DNA of 64,000 nucleotides, taken from the NCBI RefSeq assembly GCF_003944835.1, contig NZ_RWIV01000001.1, forward strand, positions 1,093,501 through 1,157,500, written 5' to 3'. Position 1 is the first letter of the stretch. The number at the start of each line of letters is the position of its first letter. Origin of the DNA: Bacillus sp. HMF5848. Lineage in GTDB: Bacteria; Bacillota; Bacilli; Bacillales; HMF5848. The position numbers were made by a program, and so were the translations under genes. The notes beneath the pieces were generated by a model. That model worked only from the letters and a program-made list of their open reading frames with translations. It was not told the origin of the DNA and searched no databases. Of the stretch, positions 35,893 to 44,512 are shown piece by piece.

Positions 35893-37893
35893 GTGGCAGA
35901 ACAACTAAAAAAGATGAGTGCAGAGGATATTTACAGCTTAAAATCTGTTGTAGATCCACAGCTTTCTCCTGATGGAGAAAAGATTGCGTTCATACAAACA
36001 CATATTGATAAAGATAGTGATGAATACATAAAGCATATATTTATGAAAGACCTTATAAACGGTAAGACAAAACAATGGACGTTTGGTAACACTTCTAACA
36101 CCTCACCGAGATGGTCCCCAGACGGAACGAAGTTAGCTTTCCTTTCGAAACGAACAGGCAAAAATCAACTGTATGTTTTTGACATGGCTGGTGGAGAAGC
36201 GGAGCAAATTACTGCTTCTATTAACGGAGTATCTCAACCTGTTTGGTCTCCAGATGGTAATGCTATTTTATTCGCTATCACACTTGGAGAAGGACAAACT
36301 TTACAAGATACTGAAAGCAATAGTAAAAAAGAGGATAAAAGACTAAAGCCGATGATTGTTGACCGCTTACGCTATAAATCAGATGCTGTTGGTTATCCAG
36401 AGGACAAACGCCAGCAGCTTGCTATTGTCGATGTACATACTAAGAGTATTGTTTCTTTAACAGAAGGGGATTTCGACTATACACCGGGGTGTTGGTCGCC
36501 AGATGGCAAATATATAACATTTACGGCTGATCTTGATGAAAAAGCTGATTATCGTCTTGTAACAGATGTATATATCATGGACGTTTCTACAAGAGAAACT
36601 AAAAAAATAACAGCTAGTGATGGGTATTACAGTGGCTTTACATCAACGTGGTCCCCAGACAGCCGCTATATCGCTTTTGGTGGTAGTCCACGCACTCATG
36701 ATTCTGCTACCTTAACAAAGCTTTGGATTTATAACACACAAAATGACGAGTTAACTTGTATGACAGAGGGATTAGATCTACAAATAACAGATTCAGCTAT
36801 TGGTGATTTTCACCATGGTACAATAAATCCTGGTGCAATCTGGACAGCAGATAGTCAAGGGTATTATGTTTTAGTAAGTGATCAAGGAAATACAGTTGTG
36901 TATTATGGTTCAGTAGAAGGCGAATTTTTCCCAGTCATATTTGACGATAGTCATGTATATGGGCTAACTGTTGATGGCTCAACACACAAGGCTGTTGTAG
37001 CTATTAGCACGCCGACCATGCCAGGTGAATTATTTGCCATAGACTTTAAAACAGGTGAGCGCGAGCAGTTAACAGATGTTAACAAAGATTTTTTAAACAC
37101 AGTATCTGTTGCTGAAGTTGAGGAATTACGTTTTAAAGCGCATGATGGTTTAGATTTACATGGATGGTTAATGCACCCAGTAGATTATAATGAAAATAGT
37201 AAATATCCACTCATTCTCGAAATTCACGGTGGACCGCATGCGATGTATGCAAACACATATTTTCATGAGTTTCAAATGTTAGCGGCACAAGGATATGTTG
37301 TGTTATATATAAATCCACGTGGTAGTCATGGCTATGGTCAAGCATTTGCAGATGCATGTCGGGGTGATTACGGGGGGAACGATTACAAAGATGTCATGTC
37401 TGCCGTCGACTATGTGTTAGCGGAATATGGAGATATAATCGATGAATCGCGTCTAGGAGTGACAGGTGGAAGCTATGGTGGCTTTATGACAAACTGGATT
37501 GTTGGTCATACAAATCGGTTTAAAGCTGCTGTTACACAGCGTTCCATTTCTAATTGGCTTAGCTTTTATGGCGTAAGCGATATAGGTTACTATTTTACGG
37601 ATTGGGAGCTTAAAGGAGATATACTAGACGATACAGAAAAATTATGGGAGCATTCACCTTTAAAATATGCAGCTAATGTGGAAACGCCGTTACTTATTTT
37701 ACATGGAGAGCGAGACTATCGTTGTCCAATCGAGCAAGCAGAGCAATTGTTTGTAGTGCTTAAGAAACGAAATAAGGTAACGAGATTTGTTCGTTTCCCT
37801 GAATCTAATCATGAGCTTTCACGAAGTGGAAGGCCGCAGCTGAGAGTTGAAAGACTTAATCATATAAAAGATTGGTTTAACGCATATTTGTAA
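35893..37893 (+). CDS. S9-family peptidase (prolyl oligopeptidase / acylaminoacyl-peptidase type)
   Basis: 666 residues from GTG 35893 after AAGGGGA. The N-terminal beta-propeller has PD40-type repeats (SPDGEKIAF, SPDGTKLAF, SPDGKYITF, SPDSRYIAF). The C-terminal alpha/beta hydrolase has Ser527 (GGSYGG), Asp608 (GERDYR) and His640 (NHELSR). The layout matches YuxL-like serine peptidases that clip short peptides in the cytoplasm. There is no signal peptide. It is monocistronic and ends at a strong terminator. Confidence 0.93.
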   Translation: MAEQLKKMSAEDIYSLKSVVDPQLSPDGEKIAFIQTHIDKDSDEYIKHIFMKDLINGKTKQWTFGNTSNTSPRWSPDGTKLAFLSKRTGKNQLYVFDMAGGEAEQITASINGVSQPVWSPDGNAILFAITLGEGQTLQDTESNSKKEDKRLKPMIVDRLRYKSDAVGYPEDKRQQLAIVDVHTKSIVSLTEGDFDYTPGCWSPDGKYITFTADLDEKADYRLVTDVYIMDVSTRETKKITASDGYYSGFTSTWSPDSRYIAFGGSPRTHDSATLTKLWIYNTQNDELTCMTEGLDLQITDSAIGDFHHGTINPGAIWTADSQGYYVLVSDQGNTVVYYGSVEGEFFPVIFDDSHVYGLTVDGSTHKAVVAISTPTMPGELFAIDFKTGEREQLTDVNKDFLNTVSVAEVEELRFKAHDGLDLHGWLMHPVDYNENSKYPLILEIHGGPHAMYANTYFHEFQMLAAQGYVVLYINPRGSHGYGQAFADACRGDYGGNDYKDVMSAVDYVLAEYGDIIDESRLGVTGGSYGGFMTNWIVGHTNRFKAAVTQRSISNWLSFYGVSDIGYYFTDWELKGDILDDTEKLWEHSPLKYAANVETPLLILHGERDYRCPIEQAEQLFVVLKKRNKVTRFVRFPESNHELSRSGRPQLRVERLNHIKDWFNAYL

Positions 37894-37943
37894 AACTTCA
37901 TAACACGTGTTGTGATTATAAAGTACTGATTAAAATAAAACAC

Positions 37944-37975
37944 AAGACACTAGTGTAAACTACTAGTGTCTTTTT
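37944..37975 (+). terminator. Terminator after the S9 peptidase
   Basis: An 11-bp stem AAGACACTAGT / ACTAGTGTCTT and a T run. Confidence 0.88.
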
Positions 37976-38094
37976 AGCGTAGGAGAAAGTATAAAAACAA
38001 CGAAAAAAAGAGTCAATCCTACAGCATTTTAATTTATGAGTTTTAAAATTAGGTGTAAAATTAATATATATTAGATTATGGGGAGTTTTTTATA

Positions 38095-38751
38095 ATGGAA
38101 TCCGCTTTCCTCGTAGAAATATACATGGCATATTTAGGGCGATTATGGGAGTCTTATAACCATTACTTCACACTAGAGCATGTAATGGAGCTTTTAGAGC
38201 AATATCGTGGCTTTGGTCCGTTACCAGGAATATTATTGCCCATGGCAGAAGCTTTTTTGCCAATATTACCGTTATTTATCTTTGTCATTGCAAACACAAA
38301 TGCGTTCGGACTTTGGCTCGGATTTTTGTATTCATGGGTAGGTGCTTGTGTGGGAGCACTGTTGGTGTTCTTTCTAGTGAGAAAGTTTGTAAGAGGACGA
38401 CTGGCTAATTTTATTGGCAGGCATGAAAAGGTCAAAAAAATGATGATTTGGATTGAAAAGCATGGTTTCGGCCCAATGTTTTTGATTTTATGTTTTCCTT
38501 TTACCCCCTCTGCAGCAGTGAATCTTGTGGCTGCGTTATCAAAGGTCAGTACAAATCAATTTATTCTAGCTGTATTAGCTGGGAAAATGGTTATGATCTT
38601 TACAATGAGTTTTATTGGATATGATTTACGTGCCCTTGTGGAACAACCTTTGCGTTCTGTCATAGTTGGTGTAGTTATATTTTTATTATGGATAGTAGGA
38701 AAACGAATAGAAGTTAGACTACAAACAAATGTCAAGCAAAGAGACCATTAA
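38095..38751 (+). CDS. TVP38/TMEM64 (VTT-domain) membrane protein, YhjE-like
   Basis: 218 residues with about five hydrophobic segments. The re-entrant core FGPLPGILLPMAEAFLPILP (about 41-60) and FPFTPSAAVNLVAALS (about 140-155) are typical of VTT/DedA-like proteins, candidate lipid scramblases or half-transporters. It lies directly upstream of a type I signal peptidase, matching yhjE-sipV in B. subtilis. The role is not established. Confidence 0.82.
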   Translation: MESAFLVEIYMAYLGRLWESYNHYFTLEHVMELLEQYRGFGPLPGILLPMAEAFLPILPLFIFVIANTNAFGLWLGFLYSWVGACVGALLVFFLVRKFVRGRLANFIGRHEKVKKMMIWIEKHGFGPMFLILCFPFTPSAAVNLVAALSKVSTNQFILAVLAGKMVMIFTMSFIGYDLRALVEQPLRSVIVGVVIFLLWIVGKRIEVRLQTNVKQRDH

Positions 38752-38863
38752 TAGTTTGGACAGGATCATTTCATCACCGATCTTTATGTGAGTTTGCTTG
38801 TCATACATGCGCAACGTTGTTACAATATTTGTAAAATAGATAACTAGGGTGGGAGAGAAAGAT

Positions 38864-39427
38864 ATGAACAAACACGTGAAAAAAGAAGGCTGGGAATGGT
38901 TAAAATCCATTGGTATTGGCGTCATTTTATTTGTTTTTATTCGTACCTTTTTATTTTCAAATTACATTGTTGAAGGAGAATCGATGAATCCCACTTTGGA
39001 GGATGGAAATTTACTAGTTGTCAATAAAATTGGGATGAAAATTAGTGATTTACATCGATTTGATGTTGTAGTATTCCACGCAAATGAAGATGAAGACTTT
39101 GTAAAAAGAGTAATTGGACTACCAGGTGATGCAATTGAATATAAAAACGATACCCTGTATGTTAACGGAACACCTTATGATGAACCTTATCTAAAAAACA
39201 ATAAACAAACAATTATTGATGGCAAACTAACAGCTGACTTTACAACGAAAGAATATATACAAGAAGGTATTATTCCGGATGGGTATATATTTGTAATGGG
39301 TGATAACAGACTCGGAAGCTGGGATAGCAGACATTTTGGATTGGTTAGCATGGATAAGGTAGTAGGGATTGTGAATTTAAGGTACTGGCCTTTTAGCCAA
39401 ATTGATACAGATTTTTTTAAAAGCTAA
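38864..39427 (+). CDS. sipV: Type I signal peptidase SipV
   Basis: 187 residues from ATG 38864, 6 nt after GGGAGAG. A single N-terminal membrane anchor (about 15-32) precedes the catalytic domain with Ser40 (GESMNPTL) and Lys81 (VKRVIGLPGD), then the GDNRLGSWDSRHFG box. It removes signal peptides from secreted proteins on the outer face. The neighbour upstream matches yhjE, which favours SipV over other paralogues. Confidence 0.92.
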   Translation: MNKHVKKEGWEWLKSIGIGVILFVFIRTFLFSNYIVEGESMNPTLEDGNLLVVNKIGMKISDLHRFDVVVFHANEDEDFVKRVIGLPGDAIEYKNDTLYVNGTPYDEPYLKNNKQTIIDGKLTADFTTKEYIQEGIIPDGYIFVMGDNRLGSWDSRHFGLVSMDKVVGIVNLRYWPFSQIDTDFFKS

Positions 39428-39435
39428 TTACACTT

Positions 39436-39466
39436 AAAGCTAGGTGCTAATAAGCCCTAGCTTTTA
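39436..39466. terminator. Terminator after sipV
   Basis: A 9-bp stem AAAGCTAGG / CCTAGCTTT with a T-rich end, between two convergent genes. Confidence 0.75.
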
Positions 39467-39510
39467 GATTTGTTGAAATAGGAACGTATGTGCTATAATA
39501 GATTGCGAAA

Positions 39511-40641
39511 TCACAGCTGATTTTTCAACCTTGAGGGCAACCAGAGCAATAAACAATACATGATTATTAACATAACAATTGTTATTTTAAAAGTGAACAA
39601 GGTAGCCCATAGAGGACCTAAGCTAGCCCCGCTTAATAGAACAAATGAATATATTGATACAGCAGTGGCTCGAGCATGCTCTCCTAGTTGTCCGACTATG
39701 ACAACAATAGTTGGAATTAAGATAGAGATAGCGGCAATAAAGAAAATTGATAGCAGTGCCAAATGTAATTTGTTTGTAGTGAACATCATAGGTGAAAAAC
39801 TAATTAAGCCAAAAATAGCTCCTATTTGTAATACACGCACCACACCGAATCTTTCAATTAAGGCGCCCATCCCAAACGATAAAACAGCACCAGTTAAGCC
39901 TACAATGCGAATCATATTAACAGAAGACGAGTCCCAATCTAAGTGCAACCCTAACCTGTTCAGTGACTCGTAAAAAATTATAACACTCTGAAGTAAACAA
40001 AAACTGATTAAATAAGCTAGTATAAGTGGGCGCTTATTATATATTATTTTTACATTTTGTATAAGCGACGTGTTGGTTTGTGACGAGGTGTCTTTAGGTA
40101 ATAGTACAGATAGCAAAATAAATAAGATTAAATACAACACCGCATAAAATGTAAACACACCACTCCAGCTTGTAGCTTCTTCAATCCAGACGCTTATAAT
40201 TTGTCCAAGTATACCAGCAACAAGGAAGCCAGTGTTAATTAGCGCTATAACAAAGGTGCGAAATGTTCCAGTTAAAATATCGAATGTTAGTGCAAACGCA
40301 TTTGGTGCAAAGCTACCTAACATAAAGCCTTGTAGCGCTCTTGCAGCAATAAGCGTTATTGGCTCCGTCGTAAATGAAACTAAAATGCTTGTAACACTTG
40401 CGGCCAACATTCCAAATACAATTATTTTTTTCTTACCAATTTTTCCTCCGAGTGAACCAAAGCATAATAGCCCAACTGCATAACTAAACGTAAATGAACT
40501 ACTTCCTGGTACGATAGAATCAATATTGCTTGAAAAATCTGAGCCAATTTGTAGATAAATGGGAATCAATGAATATATGTTACAGGCTACAAAGGTGCCT
40601 GTTATAATTAGTAGTAAACTAGCCGTTTTCACATGAGTCAT
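39511..40641 (-). CDS. MFS transporter (drug-efflux-like)
   Basis: 376 residues with about twelve hydrophobic segments. An MFS motif-A-like stretch (GSLGGKIGKKKIIVFG) follows the second segment, and a motif-C-like ITLIAARALQGFMLG lies in the fourth. It is at the short end for the superfamily. It resembles small multidrug or arabinose-efflux-type exporters. No regulator or linked enzyme indicates the substrate. Confidence 0.8.
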   Translation of the reverse strand: MTHVKTASLLLIITGTFVACNIYSLIPIYLQIGSDFSSNIDSIVPGSSSFTFSYAVGLLCFGSLGGKIGKKKIIVFGMLAASVTSILVSFTTEPITLIAARALQGFMLGSFAPNAFALTFDILTGTFRTFVIALINTGFLVAGILGQIISVWIEEATSWSGVFTFYAVLYLILFILLSVLLPKDTSSQTNTSLIQNVKIIYNKRPLILAYLISFCLLQSVIIFYESLNRLGLHLDWDSSSVNMIRIVGLTGAVLSFGMGALIERFGVVRVLQIGAIFGLISFSPMMFTTNKLHLALLSIFFIAAISILIPTIVVIVGQLGEHARATAVSIYSFVLLSGASLGPLWATLFTFKITIVMLIIMYCLLLWLPSRLKNQL

Positions 40642-40911
40642 GACAATCGCCCGCTTTCAGTCATTAATCATATAGTATGAAGGTACTTAGAAATTGTTAA
40701 TATAAACAACATTTTCACTAAGATTATCATCAATTCACGACTCTAGAGCTCGAAGGAACACTTCATAAACGTAAAGAATCTTAACATATTGCTGTATGCA
40801 GTCGATGAGTTTGAATAACGACTTTACCATGTAGTTTTCCAATGGTCAGGAAGGCGTAGTGCTGTCAACACGAAAGGACGTCGCATTTGTTGTCGGCCAG
40901 CCCATACGTAT

Positions 40912-40926
40912 TTCACAAATTGTGAA
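40912..40926. repeat. 15-bp perfect palindrome upstream of addB
   Basis: TTCACAA-A-TTGTGAA. It could be an operator or the tip of an RNA hairpin in the addB leader; I know no regulator for it. Confidence 0.45.
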
Positions 40927-40930
40927 GGTT

Positions 40931-40990
40931 TGAGGTGATGGTGCCAGGAAGCGCCATCTATAGCCTCACATGCGGCGCCTTCCGTTTTTC
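40931..40990 (+). promoter_or_regulatory. Possible attenuator in the addB leader
   Basis: Two hairpins share the same arm. ATGGTGC (40938-40944) can pair with GCGCCAT (40951-40957). Alternatively GGAAGCGCC (40947-40955) can pair with GGCGCCTTCC (40974-40983), followed by GTTTTTC, a terminator shape. The addB start is 28 nt later. It could equally be the terminator of an unseen upstream transcript. This is visible symmetry only. Confidence 0.4.
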
Positions 40991-41017
40991 TTAATAAACG
41001 AAAGCGAGGGATTATCC

Positions 41018-44000
41018 TTGGCAATACAATTTTTAATTGGCAAATCAGGAAGTGGCAAAACAAAATATATATTAGATGAAATAAGACGTAAAACATTAGA
41101 AAATCCAAAAGGCCCCCCGATTATATTGTTAGTTCCTGATCAGATGACGTTCCAATTAGAATATGCACTAATTCGAACGCCTGGATTACATGCGATGATG
41201 AGACCACAAGTCTTAAGCATCACGCGTCTAGCTTGGCGTATTTTACAAGAAACCGGTGGGATGAGTCGCTATCATTTATCTAACATTGGTATTAATATGC
41301 TTTTGCGTAAAATTGTTTTAAACCATAAGCAGCAATTAAAGGTTTATAATCGAGCTTCTGAAAAAGGTGGATTTATTAAACAATTAGAGGAAATGATTGC
41401 TGAATTTAAACGCTATCAACTTTCACCTGAGGATTTAGCTTCATATAGTGAGGATTTTTTGCGATCACAGGATGGACAAGCTGCCGATAAGCTACACGAT
41501 CTACAGTTGATTTATAAACAATTAGAATATGCTTTATTAAATAAATACGTTGATACAGAAGACTATGTAAGACTTTTAAATGAGCATATTCCTCTCTCAG
41601 ATTATTTAAAGGAAGCTACAATTTATGTAGACGGCTTTCATGATGTAGCTGCACAGGAGTTAGCTGTTCTTATAAACCTGATGAAAGTATCTCAATCTTT
41701 TAAAATGGCATTAACGCTAGATAAGCCAGTAAGTGTGTATGAGGAAACAGACTTGTTTGCTACAACACAGAAAACATATTTGAAGTTGAAAAAACTAGCA
41801 GACCAAGAAGGTCTATCGTTCGAAGACCCTCTTGTTTTTAACGATACTCATCGTTTTGAAGAGTCTCCATCTTTGAGGCACTTAGAAACACAGTTTATGA
41901 GCCGACCAGCTCAACCTTTTAAAGGGCAAACGGATATTACGATTGCTCAAGCAGCCAATCGTCGTGCAGAAATTGAGGGGATTGCACGAGAGATTCATGA
42001 TTTAGTTAGAGATAAGCAGTATCGTTATACAGATATTGCCGTTTTAGTACGAAATGCTAATAACTATGAGGATGTTTTAAAGCCTGTTTTCGAAAGCTAT
42101 GACATTCCTTATTTTATCGATCAAAAACGCTCCATGTTACATCATCCATTAATCGAATTTATTCGATCTAGTCTTGATATCGTTTCTAGTCATTGGCGCT
42201 ATGAATCTATATTCCGTTGCGTAAAAACGGAGCTGTTGTTCCCGCTTAATCAGTCAACAACCATGTGGCGTGAAAAAATGGACATTTTAGAGAATTATGT
42301 TTTGTCATACGGTATACAAGGTGCAAATTGGTATAAGGGTGAACGGTGGACATATGAAAAATATCGAGGACTTGATTCGGTTCATTATGCTAAAACGGAT
42401 CAAGATAAAGAGCTTGAAGACACGCTCCATGAATGTCGACAACTCATAGTCCCTTCGTTAAAGCAGCTACAAGATCGCTTGAAAAGAGCGAAATCTGGAC
42501 GAGCTATATGTGAAGCTGTTTTTCTTTATATAGAACAATGTGATGTTGCTTCAAAACTAGAGCAATTACGAGTGCAGGCTGAGCTTCGTGGAGACTTATC
42601 GACAGCACGTGAACATGCTCAAGTTTGGAAAGCTGTATTAGAATTGCTTGATCAATATGTTGAAATTTTAGGCGATGAACCAATTCAGTTAAAATCCTTT
42701 ATTGAAATACTTGAAACAGGGATGGATAGCTTAAAATTTGCACTCGTTCCTCCTGCAATCGACCAAGTATTAATTGCCGACATGGAGCGCTCACGACTGA
42801 CAGATATTTCGTGCACGTTTATTGTCGGAGCCAACGAAGGAGTCATACCAGCAAAAGCTAATGAAACAGGCTTGTTAAGTGATGATGATCGAGAGTTATT
42901 TTCAAATATCGGGATGGAGCTAGGACCAACTTCCCGCGAACAGTTATTTAGAGAGGACTTTTTAATTTATCAAGCGCTCGTGAGTCCGGCGAAACGTCTT
43001 TATGTTTCGTATCCGCTAGCAAATGAGGAGGGCAAGGCGTTATTGCCATCGCCTATCATTAAAAGGTTAGAGGAAATGTTTCCGAATATTATGCACGACT
43101 ATTACGAGGTTGACCCGTCAACTAGTAGTATAGAAGACCAATGGAAATACATCACATCCCCACTAGCAGTATTACCATATGCCACGTCACAGCTACAGCA
43201 ATTCAAACGGGGATATCCGGTAGAGGATGTATGGTGGCAAGTATACAATTATTTAATTGAGCACGATTTATATAGCTATAAAGCTAAAAAAGTATTTTCT
43301 AGCCTCTTTTATTCAAATACACCTACTATGCTGAAAAAAGAAACTAGCAAAGAGTTATATGGAGATGAAATAACGGCAAGTGTATCACGAATGGAAGCTT
43401 TCTATCGCTGCCCATTTTCACACTTTTCTTCTCATGGACTCAAATTAGAGCAAAGACAAATGTACAAGCTTGATGCTCCTGATATTGGTCAGTTCTTCCA
43501 TGCCGCATTAACATGGATGACCGAAGAGTTGAAAAGACGAGGACTAGACTGGAAACACGTGACTCAAGAGCAATGTCTAGAATTAGCGTTACAAGCTGCT
43601 AATGTGTTTGCACCGAGACTGCAGAAGGAAATACTGTTGAGCTCGAGCAGGCTTCAATATGTAAAACGTAAATTAGAACAAGTAATAAGTCGTACCGCTC
43701 TTATTTTGCGAGAACATGCAAAAGTAAGTGGGTTTTCCCCTGTGGGTTTAGAGTTAGCTTTCGGTCCAAATGGCCAGTTGCCTCCACTTACGTTTGAGCT
43801 TGAAAATGGGGCACGTATGCAAGTTGTTGGACGTATTGACCGTGTTGACAAAGCTGACTCGGACAATGGTGTGTATTTACGTGTAGTCGACTATAAATCT
43901 AGTGCGAAAAAGATAGACTTAAACGATGTAATGTATGGCCTCACACTACAAATGCTAACATATTTAGATGTTGTTGTGACCCATGCATCAGATTGGATTG

Positions 44001-44512
44001 GGACAGATGCATCCCCAGCAGGTGTGCTATATTTCCATGTGCACAATCCGTTTATTAAAGCAAAGTCTGCTAGTGAAATAGATACTTTGGAAGAGGATAT
44101 ATTACAGCAATTCAGAATGAAGGGATTATTACTAGGGGATGAAAATGTCGCCCGACTAATGGATACATCGCTTAGTGAAGGTGTAAAGTCTAAGATTGTT
44201 CAATTAGGTTTAACAAAAAAGGGAGGGTTCTCGCAAAGAGACTCAAAAATTGCTAGTAACCAAGAATTAAATGAGCTCCGTCAATACGCGCGAAAGCTAT
44301 TTATTCAAGCGGGTAATGATATCGTTAGCGGTGATGTAAGTTTAGCTCCATTTAAAATGAAAAACCGCACACCATGTACGTATTGCTCGTATAAAACTGT
44401 TTGTCAATTTGATGAATCCTTCCATGATAATCAATACCGTCAGTTGAAGACGGAAAAACGTGATGATATTATGATGAAAATTCGCAAGGAGGTGCAGGAT
44501 TTCAATGAATAA
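41018..44512 (+). CDS. addB: AddAB helicase-nuclease subunit AddB
   Basis: 1164 residues (B. subtilis 1166) from TTG 41018, 6 nt after GAGGGA. The N-terminal Walker A is GKSGSGKTKYI. The C-terminal RecB-like nuclease has RVVDYKSSAKK. The iron-sulfur cysteines are present: one in FYRCPFSHF and a C-x2-C-x5-C group (CTYCSYKTVC) near the end. With AddA it resects double-strand breaks to Chi for RecA loading. It overlaps addA by 8 bp. Confidence 0.97.
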   Translation: MAIQFLIGKSGSGKTKYILDEIRRKTLENPKGPPIILLVPDQMTFQLEYALIRTPGLHAMMRPQVLSITRLAWRILQETGGMSRYHLSNIGINMLLRKIVLNHKQQLKVYNRASEKGGFIKQLEEMIAEFKRYQLSPEDLASYSEDFLRSQDGQAADKLHDLQLIYKQLEYALLNKYVDTEDYVRLLNEHIPLSDYLKEATIYVDGFHDVAAQELAVLINLMKVSQSFKMALTLDKPVSVYEETDLFATTQKTYLKLKKLADQEGLSFEDPLVFNDTHRFEESPSLRHLETQFMSRPAQPFKGQTDITIAQAANRRAEIEGIAREIHDLVRDKQYRYTDIAVLVRNANNYEDVLKPVFESYDIPYFIDQKRSMLHHPLIEFIRSSLDIVSSHWRYESIFRCVKTELLFPLNQSTTMWREKMDILENYVLSYGIQGANWYKGERWTYEKYRGLDSVHYAKTDQDKELEDTLHECRQLIVPSLKQLQDRLKRAKSGRAICEAVFLYIEQCDVASKLEQLRVQAELRGDLSTAREHAQVWKAVLELLDQYVEILGDEPIQLKSFIEILETGMDSLKFALVPPAIDQVLIADMERSRLTDISCTFIVGANEGVIPAKANETGLLSDDDRELFSNIGMELGPTSREQLFREDFLIYQALVSPAKRLYVSYPLANEEGKALLPSPIIKRLEEMFPNIMHDYYEVDPSTSSIEDQWKYITSPLAVLPYATSQLQQFKRGYPVEDVWWQVYNYLIEHDLYSYKAKKVFSSLFYSNTPTMLKKETSKELYGDEITASVSRMEAFYRCPFSHFSSHGLKLEQRQMYKLDAPDIGQFFHAALTWMTEELKRRGLDWKHVTQEQCLELALQAANVFAPRLQKEILLSSSRLQYVKRKLEQVISRTALILREHAKVSGFSPVGLELAFGPNGQLPPLTFELENGARMQVVGRIDRVDKADSDNGVYLRVVDYKSSAKKIDLNDVMYGLTLQMLTYLDVVVTHASDWIGTDASPAGVLYFHVHNPFIKAKSASEIDTLEEDILQQFRMKGLLLGDENVARLMDTSLSEGVKSKIVQLGLTKKGGFSQRDSKIASNQELNELRQYARKLFIQAGNDIVSGDVSLAPFKMKNRTPCTYCSYKTVCQFDESFHDNQYRQLKTEKRDDIMMKIRKEVQDFNE

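Noticed and set aside
40931-40990. T-box before addB
   Set aside because: The conserved AGGGTGGNACCGCG sequence is absent; only competing hairpins are visible.
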